Below, piece by piece: positions 36,621-44,648 of a stretch of DNA of 64,000 nt. The stretch is from assembly GCA_043808235.1 (NCBI GenBank), contig JAZDFC010000080.1, forward strand, positions 62,001-126,000, given 5' to 3'. This DNA is from JAZDFC01 sp043808235. Lineage in GTDB: Bacteria > Bacteroidota > Ignavibacteria > Ignavibacteriales > Melioribacteraceae. A model generated the notes under the pieces. It worked only from the letters and a program-made list of their open reading frames with translations. It was not told the DNA's origin and made no database searches. Each line of letters starts with the position of its first letter. The first letter of the stretch is position 1. Position numbers and translations under genes: made by a program.

Positions 36621-36929
36621 TTAAGTTAGCGGATAGCAGCAGACCGCATGCTGCATACTAAACTCTTGACAGAGAGAAAAGAACTACTTAAGTTGCAATT
36701 AACAATTCCCATAAAGCAATATTTATTGGATTTATGTTGGATTCCCTTGAAAAAATATCCGGCAAATCGATTTGATTTTTTTATGAGAGAACAAAATAAA
36801 ATTGAAATGCTAGTTAACAAATACATAAACGAAATAAAACAAACGGAGTGAGATAATAAATAAATGATAATGCCGTTAATAAATACCCATAGCTGCGGCA
36901 TCCGTTGTAAAATGACGGCTTCGCACAAC

Positions 36930-37015
36930 AGTATTTTATCCAAAGTTGTGTGCATTGATTGTTGTAATCATTTATTTTTTTGTCCCAACTTCGGATAAAA
37001 TACTTAACGTTAGGC
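36930..37015. repeat. Long inverted repeat ending in GTTAGGC (attC-like)
   Basis: Arms at 36930-36948 and 36986-37004 are complementary at 18 of 19 positions (the mismatch is A against G in the middle, as in AAGTTG/CAACTT flanks), separated by 37 bases, followed by TTAAC and GTTAGGC (37009-37015), which fits the GTTRRRY core of integron attC sites. The left equivalent GCACAAC only partly matches RYYYAAC. Confidence 0.5.
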
Positions 37016-37261
37016 GTTATTTAAAACTTAGACATAAAGGTAAGTATTGAATTCAATTTGAGAATCTTGTTTGGATTGGAAGTAAGTATTAAAACTATAT
37101 TTAATTATTTAGTGGAGGTTCTTATGAACAATTCATTCGTATTATTTATTTGCGTTTGGTGCGGAGCGGCGTTTCTGCGAGGCTTGGTTAGTGAACACTT
37201 CCAATCCGAATGAGAGATTAAAAGTTGATAGATATATTTATCTGTCTATGAGAAACGGAAG

Positions 37262-37286
37262 AGGGGTTCGATTCCCCTCCCTCGCA
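37262..37286 (+). pseudogene. tRNA 3'-end fragment (Leu-like)
   Basis: T-stem AGGGG, loop TTCGATT, stem CCCCT, then acceptor 3' strand CCCTCGC and discriminator A. No matching 5' acceptor GCGAGGG is found upstream. An acceptor of this sequence is typical of leucine tRNAs, but identity is a guess. It looks like the displaced or duplicated 3' end left by an integrative element. Confidence 0.5.
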
Positions 37287-37307
37287 CAAAAAATAAATAG
37301 GTGATTT

Positions 37308-38045
37308 ATGAAAGATCCTAAAAACGAATTGCGGGACTACTTACAAAAACTCATTCGTCGATTGCTCTATATAAAAGGACTGGATAAACAATTAATACTA
37401 TTAAAAGAATGGGAGACACCAACCAGAATAGTTGCGTTAGAGATTGGTTCATATTTTTTTAAACTCGTCGGGTATAGTTTCTATCGAACTATATTAATTG
37501 AATTATGTATGCTTCTTGATGACCGAGAAGAAAAGTGTATTGTCGATTGGCTAAATAAAGCTAAAGAACACGCGAAAGCACTTGAGCCGACAATTTATAA
37601 TGAAGAAAGTGGGAAAAGGGAATTAATAAATCCAGAACCATATCAGAAAATTATCGTTGAGCAGCAAGAATTAATTAATTCAATAAAAGAAATAATCAAT
37701 AATATCAAAGGTCGTCGCGATACTACTTTAGCTCACTCTGACGCCAAATATTTTAATAATCCTGAAGATACCTATGAGAAATTTCCTTTAACCAATACTG
37801 ATATTGAGAGTGTAATAGAAACAGCAACTCAAATATTACGAATGCAACACGTCTATTTGTTTGAATCTGATCTAGATATTCAAGTTTACGCAACCAGCAA
37901 TATAGATACTATTTTATGGCATACACGTGGATTTAAAAGAGTTTTGCAAGACAAAAGAGCAGTATCATTGTATCCCGGCTTGTATAAACTCGATGACTAC
38001 GAAGAAAAATTAAAAGAACATTTAGAAAAAAAAGAAAACGCCTAA
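37308..38045 (+). CDS. HEPN/AbiU2-like domain protein
   Basis: 245 residues, soluble, mostly helical. Resembles AbiU2-type HEPN proteins: a helical core (EIGSYFFKLVGYSFYRTILI, LCMLLDD) and the HEPN Rx5H signature as Arg137 and His143 in RRDTTLAHSD, in the helix where catalytic HEPN RNases carry it. AbiU2 relatives are linked to phage abortive infection. AGGTGA before the ATG. The stop codon lies inside GCCTAAC (38040-38046), as for integron cassette genes. Sits in an accessory region with no matching partner gene. Confidence 0.65.
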   Translation: MKDPKNELRDYLQKLIRRLLYIKGLDKQLILLKEWETPTRIVALEIGSYFFKLVGYSFYRTILIELCMLLDDREEKCIVDWLNKAKEHAKALEPTIYNEESGKRELINPEPYQKIIVEQQELINSIKEIINNIKGRRDTTLAHSDAKYFNNPEDTYEKFPLTNTDIESVIETATQILRMQHVYLFESDLDIQVYATSNIDTILWHTRGFKRVLQDKRAVSLYPGLYKLDDYEEKLKEHLEKKENA

Positions 38046-38062
38046 CCCGCCAATCAAGGCGG
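38040..38062 (+). repeat. attC-like left half
   Basis: GCCTAAC (RYYYAAC pattern) followed directly by CCGCC aatcaa GGCGG, the start expected of an integron recombination site. A full complementary right half is not seen, so this is at best a truncated or decayed attC. Confidence 0.4.
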
Positions 38063-38240
38063 ACGCTGTTTTTCATAACGGCATTGTTCTAATTATTGTG
38101 TTGCGTTTACAAAGTCGAGTTGCTCTTTAAAATAGTTCGTTCTAAGAAATAATTTTATAACTAATAAATTGTTGTGGCTAATTGGCATTGCTGTTCTGGG
38201 CTGCCGGTTAGCGGCAACACCTATGTGGAAGGGTTGAATA

Positions 38241-38825
38241 TTGGATAAATTTTTAGATAAAATACTCCCTGAGTATGATGAATATTCGCTATTTGTAATG
38301 GCAATTGCAGCAATTCCTATTTCATTCTCTGCTTATCAAGATTTGAAAATATTCTTTGACAAAGACCCATTTAGGATTTCATTAATTTTAGCATTTTACT
38401 TGTTTGGATTATTCATTTCTATTAAACACGTATTTTTAAAAAGAAAGAAAACTCTTTCTGAAAAAGGGACACTTTTATTCTTTGGTCTATTGACTCAATT
38501 ATTAATTGGAATATACGGGGCAATTTATATTTTAAATCATTCTGTAGGATATGCACAGATATTTCCGATACTAAATTTGGTGTATTGTGGGATTTTAATA
38601 ATTCTTTTTAGGTTCAATGTTATAAAGGAAGATCGAGTTATTGATGACGATATCTCTATATATGAAGTTATTATTGCCTTACTTAGTGTCATAATTATTT
38701 ATTCAATTTCACATTTTCTTTTAAGACAATACTGGGCAATTACTTTTTCAATAATATCTCTTTATGCAGTTAATGTTAGCAAAATAACAATAGTTATTAA
38801 GAATCTAATAAAATATTCCATATAA
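38241..38825 (+). CDS. Small multi-helix membrane protein (194 aa)
   Basis: TTG start behind GGAAGGG (seven-base spacing). Six probable membrane helices (LFVMAIAAIPISFSAYQDL, LILAFYLFGLFISIKHVFL, LLFFGLLTQLLIGIYGAIYI and others) with short loops. No family recognised. It lies in the cassette-like stretch and has a following palindrome ending in GTTGGAC (38906-38912). The DNA is more AT-rich than the catabolic genes to the right. Confidence 0.6.
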   Translation: MDKFLDKILPEYDEYSLFVMAIAAIPISFSAYQDLKIFFDKDPFRISLILAFYLFGLFISIKHVFLKRKKTLSEKGTLLFFGLLTQLLIGIYGAIYILNHSVGYAQIFPILNLVYCGILIILFRFNVIKEDRVIDDDISIYEVIIALLSVIIIYSISHFLLRQYWAITFSIISLYAVNVSKITIVIKNLIKYSI

Positions 38826-38912
38826 CGTTGTAATGGATTCATGCCGAGTCCGTCTTCGCAAAAATACTGCTTAGCCGGATAAACTCCGTCGAGGCATAAA
38901 CCAGTGTTGGAC
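38823..38912. repeat. Imperfect palindrome with GTTGGAC end (attC-like)
   Basis: The gene stop at 38823-38825 lies in TATAACG. TGGATTCATGCC (left) pairs with GGCATAAACCA (right) with two irregularities, and the right end GTTGGAC fits GTTRRRY. The whole is about 90 bp, within the attC size range. Confidence 0.35.
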
Positions 38913-39064
38913 TAAGCCCCGGCAAAAGGTTGCCGGGTAAACCGCTCTACGAAGGTGGATGTTATAGAGTGTATGTTCTTTGTTTTGTAATAAATAATTA
39001 AATAAGAAAACGGAAATGTAATTTACTGCTGCTGCCGCATTTTATCACAGCAGTTAATCATAAT

Positions 39065-39092
39065 TTCCTTGTGGAAGGATAGAAATCGTTAA
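39065..39092 (+). repeat. 28-bp direct repeat, copy 1
   Basis: 26 of 28 bases match 39818-39845; both copies contain GATAGAAATCGTTAA and lie 25-60 bp before a gene start, suggesting a mobile or regulatory unit shared by the two cassettes. Confidence 0.65.
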
Positions 39093-39116
39093 ACAACCAA
39101 TAAAATAGAGATAAAA

Positions 39117-39776
39117 ATGAAAAAAGTATTGTTGTTCTTGTTGGCACTTCCGGTATTTGCCATTGCTCAAAATAATACCCATGGGAATGGAATAGTATTA
39201 TCATATGACGGCAGGATATCATTCGGTTATCATCAACAGATATCCGATAATTCCGGATTACGGTATAGTACGGATTTTAGTTTTTGGAATCGTGATGAAA
39301 CAGTCGAAGATAGTAGATTTAACGTATACGGTACAGACCAATCCATTGACAATGATAACTCGGATCATGATGAAAATATGTTTGAAATTGGTGCATCAAT
39401 CCTTTATATGCAGTCAATATTTGAATTAACTAATGGAAATTTATATTTAGGTATTGGCCCTTCATATTTATACTATAGGTATACATCGGAGAGTACGTAT
39501 AAATTTCAGGACAATTCCGATAGCCATAATACCGGGAAATCAAATGCTCATATTTTACGAGGAAATTTAGTTATTGGTTACGAGCATAATGTAAGTGAGA
39601 ATTTTAGAATATTTGGTGAAACAACATTCTATATTGATAAGGAGTGGAGGAATTCGGAAAGAATTTCAAGTCAGCCAAGTATGGACATTATTTTAAGAAC
39701 CAATGAAAATGAAGAATCAAACAGTACTAATTTTGGCATTAGTATCGGGAGAATAGGATTTATTTTGGCGCTGTAA
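39117..39776 (+). CDS. Small outer-membrane-type protein
   Basis: 219 residues: signal peptide MKKVLLFLLALPVFAIAQNN, then a beta-rich body with aromatic repeats (GNLYLGIGPSYLYYRYTSES, NFRIFGETTFYIDKEW) ending FGISIGRIGFILAL, compatible with an eight-stranded outer-membrane barrel. Acidic loop DNDNSDHDEN. No family recognised. Same strand and spacing as the neighbours, but an independent unit flanked by the direct repeats. Confidence 0.65.
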   Translation: MKKVLLFLLALPVFAIAQNNTHGNGIVLSYDGRISFGYHQQISDNSGLRYSTDFSFWNRDETVEDSRFNVYGTDQSIDNDNSDHDENMFEIGASILYMQSIFELTNGNLYLGIGPSYLYYRYTSESTYKFQDNSDSHNTGKSNAHILRGNLVIGYEHNVSENFRIFGETTFYIDKEWRNSERISSQPSMDIILRTNENEESNSTNFGISIGRIGFILAL

Positions 39777-39817
39777 GGATTTATGCCCCCTTGCCTCCGC
39801 CAGATAAATAATATTCG

Positions 39818-39845
39818 TTCCTTATGGAAAGATAGAAATCGTTAA
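39818..39845 (+). repeat. 28-bp direct repeat, copy 2
   Basis: Second copy of the repeat at 39065-39092, two mismatches. Confidence 0.65.
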
Positions 39846-39905
39846 CGGTAATACCGGGCTAGACGACGGAAAATAAAACTTGACAAATTAGGAAACAGCA
39901 GAGAT

Positions 39906-40352
39906 ATGGTGAGAATAGAAAAAATTGTTGAAAATAAGAAACAGTTCCTTGATTTATTGTTGCTGGCAGACGAGCAGGAAAATATGATTGACAAGTATTT
40001 GCCGGGTGGAGACTTGTTTGCTTTATATGATGATGATTTGAAAAGTGTTTGTGTTGTAGTGGTGGTAAATAGCGAAACCTGCGAGTTAAAAAACATAGCG
40101 ACATACGAGAAATATCAAGGCAAAGGGTACGGTAGAGCATTAATAAATTTCATTTTGGATTTTTACAAAAACGACTACAAAACAATGCTTGTCGGGACAG
40201 GCGAAACGCCGAAAATCTTGTCGTTTTATGAAAGTTGTGGATTTGAAAAGTCATATCGAGTAAAGAATTTTTTTACCGAGAATTATGACCACCCAATGTT
40301 TGAAGACGGAATACAACTTATTGACATGGTTTATCTAAAAAAGGATTTATAG
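39906..40352 (+). CDS. GNAT-family acetyltransferase
   Basis: 148 residues with a GNAT fold: acetyl-CoA loop KYQGKGYGRALINFIL (motif A, Q-x-x-G-x-G/A), then FYESCGFEKSYRVKNFF and DMVYLKKDL. Short N-acetyltransferases of this sort are frequent in integron cassettes and accessory islands. The acceptor is unknown. Confidence 0.85.
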   Translation: MVRIEKIVENKKQFLDLLLLADEQENMIDKYLPGGDLFALYDDDLKSVCVVVVVNSETCELKNIATYEKYQGKGYGRALINFILDFYKNDYKTMLVGTGETPKILSFYESCGFEKSYRVKNFFTENYDHPMFEDGIQLIDMVYLKKDL

Positions 40353-40494
40353 GAGCTACCATTTGGATTTTAACATGTTTACAAGTTTAGTTCGGAAATC
40401 AAGTTAGTTCACAAACTTCCGGCAGCCGATTATGGTGAAGTAGGTAACTGCACTAACATTTATTAACAGATCATAATTTTAAGGAGATACATAA

Positions 40495-41451
40495 ATGAAA
40501 TACCGCAACTTAGGACACAGCAATTTAGAAGTCTCTGTCATCGGGTTTGGATGTATGGGGATGTCGGAGTTTTATGGTTCATCACAGGAGGCTGAGTCGA
40601 TCGCTACCCTGCATCGCGCAATTGAACTGGGGATTAATTTTTTTGATACAGCTGATATGTATGGTCCCTGGACAAATGAGATATTAGTCGGCAAAGCGAT
40701 TGCTGATCACCGGGATAAAGTCGTTTTATCCACAAAATTTGGTGTTATGCGGAATGAAGAACGTGGCTATTTAGGCATTAATGGTCGGCCTGAATATGTG
40801 CGCTCTGCATGTGAAGCTTCCCTCAAACGATTGGGTCTGGATTATATCGACCTGTATTATCAACATCGTGTTGACCCAAATGTCCCGATTGAGGAGACCG
40901 TCGGCGCAATGGCTGAACTGGTACAAGCCGGCAAAGTACGTTACATTGGTTTGTCCGAAGCAGGTCCGGAAATTATCCGAAGGGCACAAAAAGTACATCC
41001 GGTTACCGCGCTGCAAACCGAATATTCATTATGGAGTCGGGAGCCGGAGCTGGAGATTTTAGCTACGACCCGTGAGTTAGGGATCAGTTTTGTATCTTAT
41101 AGTCCGCTTGGACGAGGTTTTTTGACCGGTCAAATTAAGCGGTTTGAAGATTTGGCAGAGGATGATTTTCGGCGAACCAATCCTCGTTTTAAAGGGGAAA
41201 ATTTTGCAAAGAACCTTGTTCTGGTTGAACGGATTACAGAGATTGCTCAAGACAAAAATGTTACACCAGCCCAGTTGGCTCTTGCCTGGGTTTTGGCACA
41301 GGGAGAAGATATTGTCGCCATTCCCGGTACAAAACACATTACATATTTAGAACAAAATATGGGTGCGCTCGATGTAACTCTGACTAAGGAAGATTTAGCA
41401 CGTATCAATGATGCGTTTCCGATGAACGCGGCAGTAGGAACGCGGTATTAG
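40495..41451 (+). CDS. Aldo/keto reductase
   Basis: 318 residues, the common YakC/AKR13-like length. Catalytic tetrad Asp51 and Tyr56 in FFDTADMYG, Lys81 in LSTKFG, His124 in YYQHRVD; NADPH-binding C-terminal stretch IPGTKHITYLEQN. GGAGATACATAA before the ATG. Reduces aldehydes or ketones; substrate unknown. It appears unlinked to neighbours and its codon use is somewhat richer in G/C third positions, which could indicate transfer. Confidence 0.9.
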   Translation: MKYRNLGHSNLEVSVIGFGCMGMSEFYGSSQEAESIATLHRAIELGINFFDTADMYGPWTNEILVGKAIADHRDKVVLSTKFGVMRNEERGYLGINGRPEYVRSACEASLKRLGLDYIDLYYQHRVDPNVPIEETVGAMAELVQAGKVRYIGLSEAGPEIIRRAQKVHPVTALQTEYSLWSREPELEILATTRELGISFVSYSPLGRGFLTGQIKRFEDLAEDDFRRTNPRFKGENFAKNLVLVERITEIAQDKNVTPAQLALAWVLAQGEDIVAIPGTKHITYLEQNMGALDVTLTKEDLARINDAFPMNAAVGTRY

Positions 41452-41563
41452 TTTTTTGCCGAATTCATTTTTACAAATAGTTAATTTTATTAATTTCGAA
41501 TACGGTAAATGACAAAGAGAATTTATTAGTCAAATAAACGTTCACTTTAATAAGGCAAAAAAA

Positions 41564-41743
41564 ATGGCAGTGGAAAAAACAAACCTGTTAACGGCAGGCG
41601 CTATAGCAAAAGAACTTGGTGTTTCCGGTGCAGTTGTTTCGAAAGCAATCAAAGCGCTCGGTATCCAGCCCGAAATGAAAAAAGGCGCTTGCAGTTACTA
41701 TCCCAAAGAAGCTGTTAAGAAAATAAAAGCATCCTTAAAATAA
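41564..41743 (+). CDS. Small HTH protein (59 aa)
   Basis: Too short for many gene finders. Product: MAVEKTNLLTAGAIAKELGV, then SGAVVSKAIKALGIQPEMKK and GACSYYPKEAVKKIKASLK. The residues 10-35 form a helix-turn-helix with an AKELGVS-AVVSKAIKALG pattern, followed by a beta wing. Good upstream AAGGCAAAAAAA. Likely a small DNA-binding regulator; target unknown. Confidence 0.7.
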   Translation: MAVEKTNLLTAGAIAKELGVSGAVVSKAIKALGIQPEMKKGACSYYPKEAVKKIKASLK

Positions 41744-42018
41744 GATTTTGATATTGTGCTATTTAGATAATAAAACTTCAGTCTAACCGGATAGGATTAT
41801 TCTATCTATTAAAAGAATTTTGTTTTTATATGCACTCCGCTGAACACAGAATGATGCGTATCGTTAGTACATTTGATTGAGATGTTTATTTGGATTGTAT
41901 GGATAGGTATTTTAAAATGACGAACACGTACAATTTGGATGAATTTTAGTACTCAAGATTGCTGAATAGAAATCTGTTTTCTAATAGAAAAAGCATACGA
42001 AATCTTTAAAAGGAAATC

Positions 42019-42891
42019 ATGATGGAAAAAGAAAAGACAGAATATTACTGCAGCGTCTGTAATAATCCCGTCAATGAAAATGATGGCCAGTGTGCGAACT
42101 GCGGTGCCGATTTAAATGAAACTATTAGTGAATCCAAATTTAAACTTTGGAAAAAAAAGACTTCCCTCCTTGATTACTTTGGCGGTGGCAATCGCATATT
42201 CTTCTATTTATTTTTATTCCCTGTACTCCTATATTCTTCAAAATTGATTATAGTGTTATTATATTATTTTTTTGAGGAAATGCTTAGTATAAAATTTTAT
42301 TCGAATTCCATTTTTGATTCATTTTTATTTACATATTCCTTCCCAACAATATTTTTTACTCTGATTTATCTAAGAATGAAATCCTTGTGGAAAATAATTA
42401 TTGCCTCAGTCATCTTATCGTTTTTAGCTATATTCAGTATGATTTGTGATGAGTTAGGACTCAATACCTTTGGTATTCCAATATTCACATTATTGCTTTT
42501 TGAGATGATTTACATCATATTTTCAAAAAAAGAATATAGAATAATCATTGGAACTTTAATACTATTCTTAATCTGGCTACAATTCTTCAGTCTTGGAGTT
42601 TTAACGAATACACAAATAAAAGAAGACCTGGCACCGATAACAAAGAAATTGAATGTTCAAAAGGTTGAGTATGGTTATATTCATAAAAAGTATGATTACA
42701 ATGAAAAATCACTAGAATTCTTGAAAAAATCAGCCGAAATCAATGCAAGATATGATGCATTGGTTCCCTATGTATTGTACAGGGTGAAAGATACACTACA
42801 ACTCGAAATGAAATATAAAAAAGTCAAAACAATCCGATTCGGATTGCCAACAAAAAAATGGCAATTAATTAAATTGGTTATTTCACCGTAG
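42019..42891 (+). CDS. Zinc-ribbon membrane protein
   Basis: 290 residues. N-terminal zinc ribbon with CSVC (11-14) and CANC (27-30), then six or so membrane helices (FFYLFLFPVLLYSSKLIIVL, FTYSFPTIFFTLIYLRM, IIIGTLILFLIWLQFFSLGV) and a cytosolic C-terminal domain ending GLPTKKWQLIKLVISP. AAAGGAAATC precedes the ATG. The architecture (zinc ribbon plus membrane helices) is common in Bacteroidota proteins of unknown role. Confidence 0.75.
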   Translation: MMEKEKTEYYCSVCNNPVNENDGQCANCGADLNETISESKFKLWKKKTSLLDYFGGGNRIFFYLFLFPVLLYSSKLIIVLLYYFFEEMLSIKFYSNSIFDSFLFTYSFPTIFFTLIYLRMKSLWKIIIASVILSFLAIFSMICDELGLNTFGIPIFTLLLFEMIYIIFSKKEYRIIIGTLILFLIWLQFFSLGVLTNTQIKEDLAPITKKLNVQKVEYGYIHKKYDYNEKSLEFLKKSAEINARYDALVPYVLYRVKDTLQLEMKYKKVKTIRFGLPTKKWQLIKLVISP

Positions 42892-43120
42892 GAATTTCAC
42901 AAAAATAATTGTTTACGCAGTGGCGCATCAGCATCGCAAACCGAATTATTGGTCGCAGATATAAATGATGATTGGATATCTAACGTTACAATAAACAAAT
43001 ATATCCTTCCCTTCCCCCAAAAAATATTATCCAATCGATCGTGAAAAATTACATTTCAACTTTGCCTCAATTTGAATAAGTTTGTACAAAACTATTGAGA
43101 ATTTCACAAAGGAAATTCGT

Positions 43121-44581
43121 ATGCAGAATTGGAACTGGCAAATTGAAAATGAATCATATCTTCAAAAAACAATTCAAAGATGTAAAGAACAAAAAATTAT
43201 TTTACCCACCTTCGATCAGCTTAAGCGCCCTGAAAAAATTCCCGTAAAAATAAAAGAACAGCTTCGGTCGGTTGGACTACATGATTTGAATCCGCTGAAC
43301 TTGTTTCGAATTAATTGGTGCAACGATTTGGCATCGGGCGAATTCGATAGAATTAATTATCTCGAAATACCCCAAGAGATAACAGGAGTTAAAGCGCGGA
43401 TTATAGGTCTTGTTGGAAAGTTCTTTCCGACCGGTGCGCATAAAGTAGGAGCCACATACGGCTGTCTTGCACCCTATCTTGTAATGGGCAGGTTCAATCC
43501 TGAGTATCATAAGGCTGTTTGGCCCTCGACTGGAAACTACTGTCGTGGCGGCGCCTTTAATTCACGATTACTCGGCGTGCACGCTGTTGCGATTCTCCCG
43601 GAAGAAATGAGCAAGGAAAGATTCGATTGGCTCAGGGAAATTGGCGCGGAGGTTTTTGCTACACCAGGTTGTGAAAGTAATGTGAAAGAAATTTATGATA
43701 AATGCCATGAGCTCGAAGCAAAGAGTGATAAGTATCTTATTTTCAATCAATTTGATCAATTCGGAAATGCAATTTGGCATTTTGAAATAACCGGTTACAC
43801 GATTGAAAAAGTTTTTAATCAGATAAAAAAAGAAAACCAAAGTTTGAGCGGATATGTAAGCGCAACCGGTTCTGCCGGTACAATAGCCGCCGGAGATTAT
43901 CTTCGTGAGATTTCGTCAAACATAAAAGTTGTCGCTTCCGAAGCGCTCCAATGCCCGACACTGTTGATGAACGGGTTCGGCGGACATAGAATCGAGGGAA
44001 TCGGTGACAAACATATCCCGTGGATTCATAATGTTAAAAACACAGATGTGGTAACAGCAATAAACGATGAAGATCCGCTTTTCATTTTAAGATTGTTTAA
44101 CGAGCCGGAAGGGAAGAGATTTTTAGCCCGGCAAGGAGTTGACGATGAGGTGATTTCGAAACTATCATGGCTTGGGATTTCCTCTATCAGTAATATAATA
44201 AGTTCAATTAAGCTTGCGAAATATTTCGAGATGAATGAGAATGATGTTATCTTCACAATTTTCACAGATTCGGTTGAGATGTATTGGTCGCGTCTTACGG
44301 AGATGAATGAGCAGTTTGGTAACTATTCGATGCACCGCGCTGAGATTGACTGGTATGCAATATTACAGCGACAGGGCATCGATAATTTTGCCGAACTGAG
44401 TTATCATGACAAAAAACGGATTCATAATTTGAAATATTTTACCTGGGTTGAGCAACAAGGAAAGACTGTTGAAGAGTTGAATGCACAATGGTACGATGAG
44501 AATTATTGGAAAGAAAGATTTTCGGTTGTACCGGAATGGGATAAGTTGATTAATGAGTTTAATACACAGGTTAGGAAATAA
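43121..44581 (+). CDS. Fold-type-II PLP-dependent enzyme of the purine-degradation cluster
   Basis: About 486 residues from ATG 43121 (AAAGGAAATTCGT upstream; a TTG at 43082 is less likely). PLP-binding Lys108 in TGAHKVGATYG, a motif like TrpB's GAHKVN, and glycine-rich ATGSAGTIAAGDYL. The C-terminal half is unlike TrpB. First gene of the catabolic cluster at 43-63 kb, in which another PLP enzyme at 56855 also occurs. In homologous E. coli and gut-bacterial loci the PLP enzyme is the 2,3-diaminopropionate ammonia-lyase YgeX; this could be its equivalent, but the assignment is from context. Confidence 0.75.
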   Translation: MQNWNWQIENESYLQKTIQRCKEQKIILPTFDQLKRPEKIPVKIKEQLRSVGLHDLNPLNLFRINWCNDLASGEFDRINYLEIPQEITGVKARIIGLVGKFFPTGAHKVGATYGCLAPYLVMGRFNPEYHKAVWPSTGNYCRGGAFNSRLLGVHAVAILPEEMSKERFDWLREIGAEVFATPGCESNVKEIYDKCHELEAKSDKYLIFNQFDQFGNAIWHFEITGYTIEKVFNQIKKENQSLSGYVSATGSAGTIAAGDYLREISSNIKVVASEALQCPTLLMNGFGGHRIEGIGDKHIPWIHNVKNTDVVTAINDEDPLFILRLFNEPEGKRFLARQGVDDEVISKLSWLGISSISNIISSIKLAKYFEMNENDVIFTIFTDSVEMYWSRLTEMNEQFGNYSMHRAEIDWYAILQRQGIDNFAELSYHDKKRIHNLKYFTWVEQQGKTVEELNAQWYDENYWKERFSVVPEWDKLINEFNTQVRK

Positions 44582-44648
44582 TAGAACACGGATCATTATG
44601 ATTTTTATGATTGATTAAGAGCATAACAATCCGCATTCCATTAAAATT

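Larger units (their letters stand above)
36621..37307. other. 687-bp non-coding accessory junction
   Basis: No convincing gene. It contains a small hairpin (ATGCCG..CGGCAT near 36870-36902), a 19-bp inverted repeat with terminal GTTAGGC, a 29-codon frame (ATG 37124, behind GGAGG) and a tRNA 3'-end fragment. It reads as a recombination junction, not as ordinary intergenic DNA. Confidence 0.6.

Noticed and set aside
36626..36955. Overlapping open frames on both strands (67 and 109 residues) in the junction region
   Set aside because: No family resemblance, no good ribosome site, and the two frames overlap each other; the region is better explained by repeats and recombination scars.
37124..37213. 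29-codon frame behind GGAGG near a tRNA fragment
   Set aside because: Too short to support and no homology visible; kept only as a note within the non-coding region.
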